Under the pieces are notes generated by a model. The model worked only from the letters and a program-made list of their open reading frames with translations, had not been told where the DNA came from and did not search any database. Position numbers and translations under genes: made by a program. Of a stretch of 64,000 nucleotides of DNA, positions 12,125 through 23,580 are shown one piece after another (the stretch's first letter is position 1; each line of letters opens with the position of its first letter). The DNA is from Galaxea fascicularis (taxonomy: Eukaryota > Cnidaria > Anthozoa > Scleractinia > Euphylliidae), in assembly GCA_948470475.1 (NCBI GenBank), contig OX419342.1, positions 21,620,344 to 21,684,343 of the forward strand, in the 5' to 3' direction.

Positions 12125-12810
12125 ATGATGCTTCAGAACGTTGCACAAGCATTCGTGCTCGTAATAGCAGGTCTTCTGCGCCTCTGCGTAACTCAAGAGT
12201 ATGCTGGATATAGTGAGTAAAACCTTTTCTTTCCTGAGTAAGGATCTCAGAGCCCAGAGCTAAATTCAGAAACTGTCTTTAATTCCTAAGAATGCTATAA
12301 TAACAAAACGCGATCTGTTCTTATGAAAGAGGCAAGACATGCTTAAACTTGTTCCATGTTTTCAGATTCGAACGTCAAACATGACCTGCTAGAATCTGGG
12401 CCGTAAAACATTTTACCTTTTATCGGGTCTTTTGTGGCAGCGTCTTGGCAACGACGAACTTCTTTTACTATTAAGCTATATTGTAATAGCTCCACGAAAT
12501 AGTCACGAAAGCCGAAGTAAATACTACTCAGTCAAGATAAATTTAGAAAGGGCGGTATAAACTCGGCAACCTGCTGAAAAGGAAGGATATTCCATTCCTT
12601 TTGATCTATACGTTTGTCAACATACTTTGCAGGGACAATTTCTCAGTCGATAACGAACTGTCATTTATTTTTTGCATTGATTATTTCACTCCTAAAGCTA
12701 AATTGCTTTGTGTTATTAGGATCAAAACCCGGTGTAGCAAAGCCCCCAACGACGGAAACCTTTGTGGGGCTCTACTTCCAATTGACTGCGGGGAATGTGT
12801 TTTACAATAA
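12125..12810 (+). CDS. Possible two-exon gene for a small secreted peptide
   Basis: Exon 1 (12125-12212) starts ATG ATG and encodes 29 residues with a classic signal peptide (basic-free N-terminus, hydrophobic core AFVLVIAGLL, then CVTQ). It ends in phase 1 at a strong GTGAGT donor. Two phase-compatible second exons are possible. With the acceptor at CTAAAG (exon from about 12697) the mature peptide is cysteine-rich, spacing C-x7-C-x9-C-x7-C-x2-C, ending at TAA about 12810. With the acceptor at TTATTAG (exon from about 12720) it is a cysteine-poor peptide ending about 12812. Signal-peptide exons of the same phase begin the lectin genes further right, so this could also be the orphaned first exon of a lost paralogue. 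Function unknown. Confidence 0.35.
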
Positions 12811-13170
12811 ATAGTTTGCAAACTAAAACCAAACCTCGGCCGTTATTTAAAGCACGGTGTGCAGTGGCAGAGATAACCGGAAACCAAAACGGAACTGACT
12901 GTTTCAGTTACAAGCCGGATTTAAGTGCGGGTAAATCCTTGAAGCCCACTTTCCGGATAAAAGAAATGATCCCTTGTAAAAACAAGTCAAACTCAGAGTC
13001 AGTGAAAACAGGTTTCATAATCGACGAAGTTGATCGTAGATTTATCTTTTATTCGTGGTAGCCAAACGCTGGTTTGCTGCCTTAGCTTCTTAAGAATTGC
13101 AGTTAAGATCTTTCCATGCGCTCACGAATCAGGCATGGCGAGTCTGACTGAGTGGGTGTAACACCCCGTG

Positions 13171-13631
13171 TAACACAGATTAGGTTTAGACACATCATGC
13201 GCATGCCGCCATAATTTCGGGCATAATGGCATAGTCAAAGCATCGAGCATAATGCCGGTATAATGGCCAAGTTTATAGCATAATTCTAGCATAATGTTAC
13301 AAAACTTATATTTTACCTATTTTCAGTGAAAATGTAAGAAAAAAATATCGAATTAAATATCGTTTTAACATTCTGTACACATTTTAGAAATACCGCGTTA
13401 TTATTCGTTGCAAATGATACCTTGTTGCAAAATGTTGCGTTTTAAGCTTCGGGGGCTCGTTTGGGTGGTACCGTGAATCCAAGGGCGAAAATTTCAGCCA
13501 GCATCACATGCACGAGCATAGTGGTCTGACATGAGCATAATTTTCGGTATAATGGTACGATTTTTAGGGTGACGCTAAAAAGCATAATGGTAAAAAATAC
13601 GAGCATAATGTGTCTAACCCTAACACAGATT
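13171..13631. mobile_element. MITE with 11-bp target duplication (MULE-like)
   Basis: The element proper is 13182-13620. The word TAACACAGATT occurs immediately outside both ends (13171-13181 and 13621-13631), a clean 11-bp target site duplication. Terminal inverted repeats read GGTTTAGACACATCATGC and its imperfect complement. The interior repeats GCATAATG many times. Target duplications of 9-11 bp are typical of Mutator-like elements; that placement is an inference from length only. Confidence 0.75.
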
Positions 13632-13673
13632 TGTTTTGTTTCCCGCCAAGGTGAACGCGTGCTCCTGTCGGAA

Positions 13674-14716
13674 GTCAGTAGTATATCAAGTTAAAAATTA
13701 AGCCTAGGTGATGCCTAGGTACGGCCTAGGTGCCCAGGTAAATCATTAATATTCATGAAACTACCTAGGTAAAACTAATAAGTGCGTAGGTTTACTAATG
13801 AGGGTCACTGTTGTACAACATAAACAATAAACTTGCAGGATCGAGGTGATGCCTAGGTGTCTAGGTAAACTCTGTCCAGGTGCCTAGGTAAATCATTAAA
13901 ATTCAAACTGTCCAGATGAAATGCCTTCCTGCATAAAATGGAAAATCTCTCAAGCGTTTATTGTAATTGAAATATCTTTCAAGCGCCGCTCTTTTAAAAT
14001 AAAAGCGCACTTTCCCTCGGTAGTATCACTCTTGCAATCGCTTTGCTGGGAAAAACTTATACATTACAAAACGTATAGGTAATCACATGATTTCGATTGC
14101 AATTTGGAATAAATAAGCGGGAGTAAATTTTTTCAAAGACCAACAAAATTGCACGAGCCCGTAGGGTTCGGAAATCATCGGAAGTGTTCAGGAGATCCTC
14201 GGAAATCTTCGAACGTATTCGAGTGATATTCGGAAATCTTCAGAAGGTTTCGCACGATCTTCGCAGTCTTCGAAATACATCGGTTGACTCGAGTTACACT
14301 GTTTTACACTGGTGTTGCACTTTGTGAATGATGTATATTCTGACTCTGCACTGCTCTCAGCCAATGACAATCGAGTAATTTTTTCAAGTGTATTATTAGC
14401 GCTTGAAAAATATTTCAATTACAATACACGCTTGAGAGATTTTCCATTTTATGCAGGAAAACTTTTCACCTGGACAGTTTGAATTTTAATGATTTAGCTA
14501 GGCACCTGGACAGTTTTACCTAGACACCTAGGCATCACCTCTATCTGACATGCGCAAGTTTATTGTTTATAACATCATTAGTAGACCTAGGCACTTATTA
14601 GTTTTACCTACAGGTAATTTCATGAATGTTAATGATTTACCTAGACACCTAGACAGTTTGTCCTAGACACCTAGGCCAAAACGGGGCTTAATTTTTAACA
14701 TGATATACTACTTGAC
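13674..14716. mobile_element. 1-kb foldback element, arms of ~315 bp
   Basis: The left arm (13674-13986) and right arm (14399-14716) are imperfect reverse complements over nearly their whole length. Both arms carry repeated CCTAGGTG/CACCTAGG words (AvrII-type palindromes) with the same spacing. Outermost sequence is GTAGTATATCA...GTTAAAAATTAAGCC. The ~410-bp loop includes the TTCGGAAATCTTCG array listed separately. No transposase ORF; it sits only ~50 bp beyond the neighbouring MITE. Confidence 0.8.
14166..14281. repeat. Degenerate TTCGGAAATCTTCG repeats
   Basis: Variants of CGGAAATCTTCG recur roughly every 25-30 bp inside the loop of the foldback element. A similar theme (GAAGACTTCGGAAGACGTTC) occurs near 46945-47010. 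Non-coding. Confidence 0.55.
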
Positions 14717-17700
14717 ACACTAAGAGAAGGTTATATTTTTCAGTTCACGATGTTAGTTTCATCACATTTGCCTCGTTCACTGTTAAAAATATTACAAGAC
14801 TTGCTCGTTCGTTTGCACTTCAAAATTTAATTCTTTCACTCTGGCTTACTCGAAATTACAATGGATAATTATCAGAATTTATTGCAAATAAGTAGGTGAA
14901 CGCGCAGTAGGCATTTTGACGCCACTTATAGGTAACCTTGCAAGGTATGAACTTCATTGGATACCGCCCAGGTCCTCGAAAATAACTTCTTAAACCTGTT
15001 AGCAGACCTTTCATCAGCAGTGTGCAGAAGGTAAATGAGGTAAATAATTCCACCTACGTGTGTTCAAACCAAGTTACGACTAACAAAACGGAAAAATACA
15101 TTAAATCGAGTCTTTTTATGACTGAGAATTGTGAGTTACATTTCATCGTCTTTGTGCCGTTGGGTCCTTTCATTAAAACTAACGGAATATTAGCTATGAA
15201 ATGAAATGCATGATGAGAATTTGGACTGAAGACTTTGTGCATAGGGCAAGTTAGTACGCCTCATCATGCTTCTCTAGACTTGTCCTGAAGCAAGATTTCG
15301 AAACCCTCTCTCGAAATTTCTTCTCAAAAGGACATTTAAAATGCAAACAAAAAATGTTGCAGGTTCACCTTTAAAAGAAATCACTGGTATGAGTTGAAAT
15401 GATAGGAATGTACGTGTAAACCTCTCGCAAGGGAAAGATTCTATGTAGTATCACGGATTCATGCATACCACGAAAGTGTCCCTGCCGAGATATAATCAAT
15501 TATCACTAAAATCTCTTCCAGCTAAAAATGGTACAATTCGAGTAGACCATCCACCAGTTAAAAATTTAGGACCAGCAGGTACAAAATGAGAAAGTCGTAC
15601 TTCAGGAACACTCAAAACACTTACATCGGCAGAATTCTTTCCGGCGTTACGTTACAATGAAATAAGAACATGAATAAACGCATGTTCCACGGAGGTCAAA
15701 GTGAATTCTAGATCATTCGTTGATCGATAATCTTCAAAATTAATGCTTTGAAGAGGCATAAAAATTCTTAGAAGGTTAAACAGGAGCTCATCAGATCATT
15801 GACTCCTGGCCGGCTTTGGCACGTATCTCACTTCCGTGCCTCACAAAGATTTATCGAAGCATTTCTGTTCATAGCACTTTTAGTTTTTATTTGTTTACTA
15901 ACCGCTCACACTTTCCAACTTTGAAGTACGAAAAGTAGTGAATTCTAAAACCATCGCCAAAAGGGCGCATCACTACGTTTGCGTCTCAGCTAAAAGCTTT
16001 GCCTTTCGCCAGATTCGTGTCAGTGCACTTGACATCAGAAGCTTAAAGAAAAAGCATCATTTGTCCTCACCAATTTTCTCAACTGTTTGAAAATTGTGGA
16101 GAATTTCTTGTGGCTTTAACTGGTCCACCCAGAAATTGCGGAAACTTCCTGCGAACCACAAGTTAAGTACTCAAGTTGCGAATGGCTATCCAGTTTCCAC
16201 TAATCCAAATTTGATTGAAATTGTTTTATTTGAGGCAAATGTCTGTAAACATTTCTTCTCGAGTTGAGGACGATTTCAGCGAAAAACAACGGACAGAATT
16301 AATACCTATACCTCAATAGTGATCGTATTACTCGCGATTTGTTGATTTCTTCCTGGTCGCCTGTTGTGACGGTATGCGGAAATTCATAGAGTGGTTTCTT
16401 CCGATAGAATCGCGATGAAACAAAACTATTTGGGGTGGGAGATGGCTAGATTGGCGAATGGGGGGGGGGGGGGAGGGGGATAGGAAATGGGGGTAACCCC
16501 CTAGATAATTTAGACAGTGGTGGGTCCAATTTCATGGTGAGTGGACCCACTCCTAAGAGTCCCCTATACTTTTTCCGTGAAACGTGATTGGGAATATTTT
16601 TTTTCCATTGAAACGTGATTTAGGTTTTTTATTTATTCGTGATTCGGGGTTGCCCATATTTGATTTTTGCGTGAACATGAACGAATTTTGTGAATTGTCC
16701 GTGACGCGTGAACAGTCTCAATATTTTTACGTAAAATGCATTTTGCAAAGTGGTATAGAGGACCCTCACTCCTGGGTCGAGGCAGGCACCCTTCTTTCGA
16801 TTTCAACACGATATTTGATGAGCCCACCGAGGTTAAATAATGTCGTCAATCTTATAGCCCGACAAAAACAAGGGGTGTTTAAGTTATCTTGAAATCTAAA
16901 TATTATTTCCAACAGTGTTCCCTATATCACCTTATGAAACCTAAAGTTTTAATTTAATCGTGGCTGAAAATCGGGTAGCGTCTAGACTGTCTAGAATCTG
17001 CTCAGTTTCTACGGTATATACTCGTGAAAATCATTTCGTCATGTAATTTTCAAGTCGATGCATTTTAAATACTCTGGAGATCGAGCTTCTCTTTTGCAAT
17101 ATTTTCAAATTCAATTCATATGCTAAGGTTAAATTAAAAACAAGCAGAGGGTAGAGGAAAAGAGCGTACATGTTGTGGTAGAAAAGAATCCCTGCGGCAT
17201 TAACCGGATCATTGAGCGACTGACAAAGAGTTTTGTTCAGAGATCATCATAGCAAAACGTTGTAAACATGACATGACATGTTTTACCGTTTGAGAACGGG
17301 ACTTGATGCCTGCCTGTTGATGCTCTAGAACCATTTCGTGTATGAAAAAGGTTATATTTACTTTCAGCCGAATTTTGACTCCCAGAATGTTTTCGTGTAA
17401 AGGAAAACTTTGTCTCATAAAATAGCGAACTCTGTTGCCACGTCTATAGCTTGGAGTCCCAGGGGGAACGGGGGCGGGGAAGGGATGAGGTATTCCGGTT
17501 TTCAAGACATGGGGATGATCGAAGGACTCAGTTTGGGTTTGAAATTTTCAATTCCAGGATTTTTTTTGTGTAAGAAAATTTGACGAGTATTTTTGTTGTG
17601 TGTGTGGCTTGATTTTATTAGCGTTTTTTTCTTTAATCTTCAAAACAATCTGAAGATCCATGGTACAGTGCCCCGGGTGAAGTGCCCACGTATTACAGAC

Positions 17701-19293
17701 ATGACATGGTAAGTTCTGTGAAGTGCAATCCTTTCTGGAAATTTTTAAGGGCTCGGGGATTCGGCCCCGAACTTTTTAGGGTTAGTTTTTTGTCCAGGGA
17801 TTTTTCTGGGTTTTGCTGATAAAAGAATAAAAGACAAAATAATTTTTTGATCAGTATAACGCCATTGAAGTGCTAAAATCGTGGCTAACTGATAGTGTAT
17901 GAGGTCATGGCTCAACAAGGCAGAGAAATGAACTACATGTATCTACCGGCGATTTCTCAATCTTCTATTTATTGGATTAATTAAAGTGGAATTCCATTTC
18001 TTTTTATGTCATGACTTTTGTATCTCTTTCTCTATTGTACTTAATTTGGCTGGAAGCCTACGTACACATGTTCACTGCGGGTTTAACAGCTCGACCCAAG
18101 CTTATTATTCTCTCAGTATTTTCATAAGATTTTTTTGTCTGTAACTGATAAGATGCCAAATTCTTTTGATCCAGTTATCGAAGTCACGAAACACCCGGCT
18201 CTATCTTGATAATTTTGTCCATTGCACTACTATTTTTGGCCAAACATGAACATTGCTCCATGTCACAAGTATTAAATGTTATGCTTTCTTCACGTTATTT
18301 TTACATGGTAATTGACTGCAGTGATTGAAAAGGGATCTTGCCAGGTGTCTGCGGTTTCAAAGCATTTTTTTTCCATTTCTATTCTTATTGCCTCGAAAAA
18401 AACAGAACACTTAAGCTACTTACCCTTGAGTTGTAATCTCTCTTGAGTTCTACAATAATTAGCGCTAGTCTTTGCCCAAGTTCCACGCGTCGTGTTTTAC
18501 TTAAGTATTTAGCTCATCCGAGTGGTAAACTCTACCCCCAAAATTTACTTTTGAAAAGACTCTTCCACAATTTCAAGTTCATTTTTGGCCAGCTTTAAAT
18601 AAATTTGCCATTTAACGAAATACGAGAAACAGGACATTTTATTATCGACGTTTGCTCAGCTTTAAGGGATGCAACTTTTAATTTTGTACTCTAACATGCA
18701 AACCTATGTAGAATTTCCCGACTTTTCAGAGTAGTAACTTGGCTATTTTATTAGTGAAAGGCCGACAGACTTGGCTGCTGTGTAAAGTTGCTATTTCCAG
18801 CAGTGTCGATACTTTAATATTTTCGCTTCAAGGCATGCTGTATCGAAAGTGAAACAGAAAAGTGATGTCCGGTCGTTTCTTCCGAAAAATGCTATTTTCC
18901 GGCAACACAATTTCTATCAGTGTAAGGGTATGAAACGACTATTTTTTCTTTCAAAAAGTCCAAATAGACTGATCATTACTTTAGCGGTGTTTCTTCTTTT
19001 TTTTTTTTACCACGGTCAGGTAATGTTCACAGGCTATACATAACGCTTCATTTAGGTCGTTAAACTCGAGGTAATGCTACCAGCTATTACTGCTTTCTCG
19101 GGCAGATTTCATACCATCACCATAGCATCTTTCATGGTTTGGTCTCTTTCCCCAAAGAAGAAAAATCGCTCTTAACGAAGCGAGGAAAAAAAGCCGGGTT
19201 CCAACAAAACTGAACTTGTTTCTGTAAGACAGGGTTTTCAGCGTGTCGGAGGTGCTTTGGTTACAACGGACTAATCAAACGTACGATTAAGCC
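14717..19293. other. Intergenic, repeat-derived, no gene supported
   Basis: No ORF with splice context was found. The interval contains a G-run at 16460-16473. It has a stretch rich in CGTGATT/CGTGAA words (16570-16720), related in style to the element at 53.6 kb. A GGGATGATC...TTTGAAATTTTC repeat at about 17510-17560 recurs at 36967-37010. Confidence 0.55.
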
Positions 19294-19537
19294 GCATCCA
19301 CACGAGCAAATTTGTCTGACAACTTTTTTGTGACAATTTTTATTTGCGATTGTTTTGCTCGTGTACATGACCGAAAATTTGCCCGAATTTTATGGAAGAA
19401 ATTCATTTGCTGAAAATCTGACGCGCCAGTTTTTCAACAAATGAATTTGCCACATAAAATTCGGGCAGATTTTCTCATGCACACGAGCAAATGTTGTCAC
19501 AGGAACGTTGTCTAAAAAATTTGCTCGTGTGTAGAGC
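19294..19537. mobile_element. Foldback MITE (CACACGAGCAAATTT termini)
   Basis: CACACGAGCAAATTTGTC at the left end is mirrored by the right end. Inner words (TTTGCTCGTGT and GCCCGAATTTTATG...AAATTCATTTG) are mirrored too, so the whole 244 bp folds back on itself. Non-autonomous. Confidence 0.75.
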
Positions 19538-19547
19538 AAACCAACAT

Positions 19548-19662
19548 TTGATTTGATTTAAAGTTTATCTGATTTACAATCTCCCCAATTAGTAGATCTA
19601 GAGCATTCGTGTTCGGCTAGAACAATTTGAGACTTAAATAAAGTTATTATTATTATTAACGG
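19548..19662 (+). mobile_element. Probable LINE 3' tail ending in (TTA)n
   Basis: A short segment ends with GAGACTTAAATAAAGTTATTATTATTATTA, typical of 5'-truncated non-LTR retrotransposon 3' ends that terminate in microsatellite. A related GAGACTTAAATAAAGTTTAT occurs at 28108-28128. No reverse transcriptase ORF remains. Confidence 0.4.
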
Positions 19663-22600
19663 CCAACGAGTTATTTTAAAATTGGAGAAGTTAAACACAA
19701 CGTCAGCCGTCCTGCTCGCAAAGTTACGTAAGAGGTTGCAGAAATTAAACGGCTTTATTCTGAATACCTTTAAGATATCTTGATAAACTTTCAGGGTTAT
19801 GAATTTGAAAAATTGGTGGCGGCACTCATGAAACCATCTCTAATAAGATATAACATTTAACATGTATCAGTAACGAATGAGCTATCAAATGCAAAAGCCC
19901 TTTAAGAAGGCAACTTACTGACATGACATTGCCTGAATACCTTACCTTCAGGAAAGAAAGTACACAAATGGGGCTTCAATTCCCGAAAAACAGCTTGCGT
20001 GTGGAAATACTGCTATTTTCGCTTGTTGACGTCAGATGAGGTTAAGGCAACACCATTTTTTTGAGTAAGACGTGGTTAACTAAAAATAAATAAAATTGAC
20101 AGCAGTTTAACTATCGCTCAATGAACCGGTGATGCATGATGAATAATTTACATTATCTTGGAAAAGTGTTTGGGGACTGTGCCTTCTCAGTAGCTTGGGT
20201 GTGTTTCTAAATCTTTAAGCCTCTTTCTTGCTTTATTTTCTAGCCATATTATTGAGTACGAAGGCTAAATGTTAGTACTGAATGTGAAAGAGCGTTTTTT
20301 CTGAGCTTTCCACTGCAAGTTCCGTCACTTGAGAATAATGTGATTTACAATTGACTCGCTGTTGACAAGGATTACACTGAGACTCCAAAGAGAAAACGCA
20401 AATGGTGTTCTTCGCCTTGTGCGATCTTTCCGTGCATAGAAACGTTGGGGTCTTAAAATAAATATGCTGATCGTCGTTACCGAGGAAAATTTACCGCCAT
20501 CTGCAGTTTAGACAATGCCCTTTTACTAAGATCTAACAAATTCCTTTTGTCCTGAATCAAACAAACGCAGTTGTCAGTGGTTGATCGCGGTTGTTGAAAG
20601 AAGCTACGGCATGAGTTTTAAATTATATTACTTTGAAAAATTGAAAAAGATATCCAACAAAAAAAGCCAAAAATAGTGGTTCGGCTTTCATTGTTAGAAT
20701 TTTTTTTTTACCAAAACTGTAAATAAGCCCCTCAAGCTTTGGATGGCAAGGAATGATCTGGATTGCAGCTTGAAAAAAAAAATGCGTCAACTTTTTCGAC
20801 ATCTCTCTTGAGCTATACCAAAATAACCAAGTACAGGTTGTGAAAATGAGGTTCAATTAGAGATCAAATCCGCGCAACTGGCATGATCTTTCTTCAAAGA
20901 GGCGTAGTCAGTGTTTGCGACAGTGTTTAAAGGATACGCCGGAACTTTAGCGGCAGCTTGCTCTCCCCACTAAATTTCAGTCGATATCTTTATTATGTAA
21001 GAGTTGTAAGGTCTTAAATGGCAATTTGAACACGTTTGTTTACGATCCACACATAAACGACTTTAGTTAGAGGGCAGATACACCCAGGGTAAGAGAAAAA
21101 TACATACACCCGAAGCTGTGGATAATGCTCGCAGGTCAGAATCAATTTATCTCGTGATAGGCGGATGGCTTTATCCAACAAATAAATCCATATCTAGCAG
21201 ATAACTTTTAATGCAATTTTAAAATATATACGCCTTTTCCGCTGGATAGTGACTTATCTACAATATAGAGCTGTCCGCTCTTGCTGAGGGCATTGGATTG
21301 ATGAGAGCGATAGGACAAAAATGTCTGTAACAATCACGTGAGTTACAAGAGGCTCGGGCCTCGCGTGCGCTTATCACGAGACCAAGGAATGAAAAAGAGT
21401 ATCGTCTGAAAGTTAGGGTCGAAAAGTCATAAAACTGTAATCATTGTTGCTATATTTGATGCGAGATGCCTTCACGATTTGTCTCGGACGCCAAATGGCG
21501 TCTTTGTTAACGCCATGCCCTTGGCAACAACATCCAAGTTCATGGGACATTAGAAACGATGCGTGGTACCTTAATTTCTAATATTAGTGACAAATTGGGC
21601 TGCCAAGGAGGTTTAATTTTAATAACATCATCTCAAAACAGACATTTTCTGTTTGGATAATTTTGCTCAAAACACTTGAAAGCGATAAATAGAAGCGTCT
21701 CAATTGCCCTACTTGGTTTTCCTCAATTAACGACTTCATGTTGGGAATTTCTGGCCTCTAGTAAAGAATCTTAACACTTTTTCAACTGCAGGTTTAATAC
21801 AAGGGCTCTTGATCTCTGTTGTGAAAACTGCGCCACTTCTAAGCTGACAACTGCAGCTGTTAGTGTGATTCCGTGGTTGAACTTAAACTGCTACATGAAA
21901 AGAATTAGACTTAACAACAACAACATAGGAAATGTTAAACAGACTACAACTTAAAAATGATGGCCTACTGACTGAGGATTAAAATCACAGGCCTTGTTCA
22001 CGCCATCGACTAAAATTTCGCCAATCATGGATGAAAAAGGCAAACGGTCATGCACACGGTTTCCACGAGTCCCACTTTATGTCCCTGTGTTTTTTTCGTC
22101 CCTCTGTTTTTTTCGTGTCTTTTTCTTCAACCTTTAACTTAAACTAATTGGACCTAATTGGAACATACCGTTAAACAATCTGTCCTCTTGTCGCAATCGA
22201 AACAAACATGTCAAGGCCCTTGAGCTTTCATTTCCATTTTTGTTATAGTTTTGCATGCGTGCCTTATCGGAAAAAAGGTGTATGGAAAATGAGTGTGAAG
22301 AGCAGAGGGAAAAGGCCGAGGAGTTCGAAGTGTGGAATTTGAAGACTGTAGACAACGCGGAGTGATGGATCGAAAAAAATGAGGGATGTGAAAAACATCT
22401 GGCGGAGTGACTGGAGTATGCATTTCTGTGGAAAAATATAAAATAAAAGGTAAAACTAAACTAAACAAAACAGCAATCAATGTTGGAACCTCAAGAAGTT
22501 CATACATGCATACTATTCATACGAGTTTTAACTATTTTAACTTAGTTATGTATGTAACTCCCTAGAAAGCACTGAAGAGTTAGCATTAGTAATTCTTCTA

Positions 22601-23580
22601 AACACAAGCATTTTGTATCTTCCATCCTTGAGTACTGCAAAATTGCCATGAAATTGCAAATTCCCCGCATTAGTACCATTTTCCAGACAATCATAATTGA
22701 AGCAGTGGTTATTGAGCAATGCGCTTCGTTCAAGCATCTATAGATGAGGCGACAATCTTGTCGCAGATTCTGTAACGAAAGAAAAACAATGCAGCTTCTA
22801 GACGTTCCATTTCTGCTCAACTGAATACTACAGAATTCAATTCGAAAAGTTGAAATCGTGTGAAATGTATGATGTATACGTTTATGTACATGTCAGTGTA
22901 TATATGAAAATACCAACTACTTAGGGATAACAACATTTCACCGGGTTTTTTTAAGTTTTTCCACAAGAACACGTACTCCGCGTATTCCATACTCCGCGTA
23001 TTCCATACTCCTCGTTTTCCAGCAACCGATTTCTGAGAACATTGTGTTGACGGGTTTTCGTCGTTACGTAAGAAGCGACCTCTGTTCAGAGCACAATTGT
23101 TTTTCCTGTAGAGAGCCTAAAATAGTTGGCATTTATTTAACGGCTGCCCCTAACGTTTCCTTTATTGGCTACTTCGAATGGGGTTCCACTGTTCCCTGAC
23201 TCATTTAGACCAGCACCACGAGAAATCTTACAGTTGTATGCAGTTTTTCTCAGAAATCGATTATTCTTTAAAAACTTAATCAACTAACAAACAAAGACTG
23301 TTTGAGTGCGCAAAAGATCGGAGGTCGGATAAGTTCAAATTATTCATCTTAAGTGTCTAAAATTCGTCGGCATTTGTTGTCTCAGATATTTCAACTACCC
23401 ACTTGAAATTTTTAGCAACAAAACGCCTGTGAACGATATGCTATCGGCCATTCAAATTGAGGGATTAAATTTCGTGTCCAGACAGCTATTTAACCCTAAA
23501 GCGCAGTTGAAACAACTTTAAATTTTCACTCTCGTAAAGCCATCAGCACGCATATTTCTGCACTGTTTTTAAGTCGATCG
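19663..23580. other. Upstream interval of gene B, no gene supported
   Basis: AT-rich, without a convincing exon on either strand. It includes a CTCCGCGTATTCCATA direct repeat (about 22976-23020) and T-rich tracts. A CTATTTAACCC word near 23488 could serve as a TATA-like element for gene B, but no promoter can be demonstrated. Confidence 0.5.
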
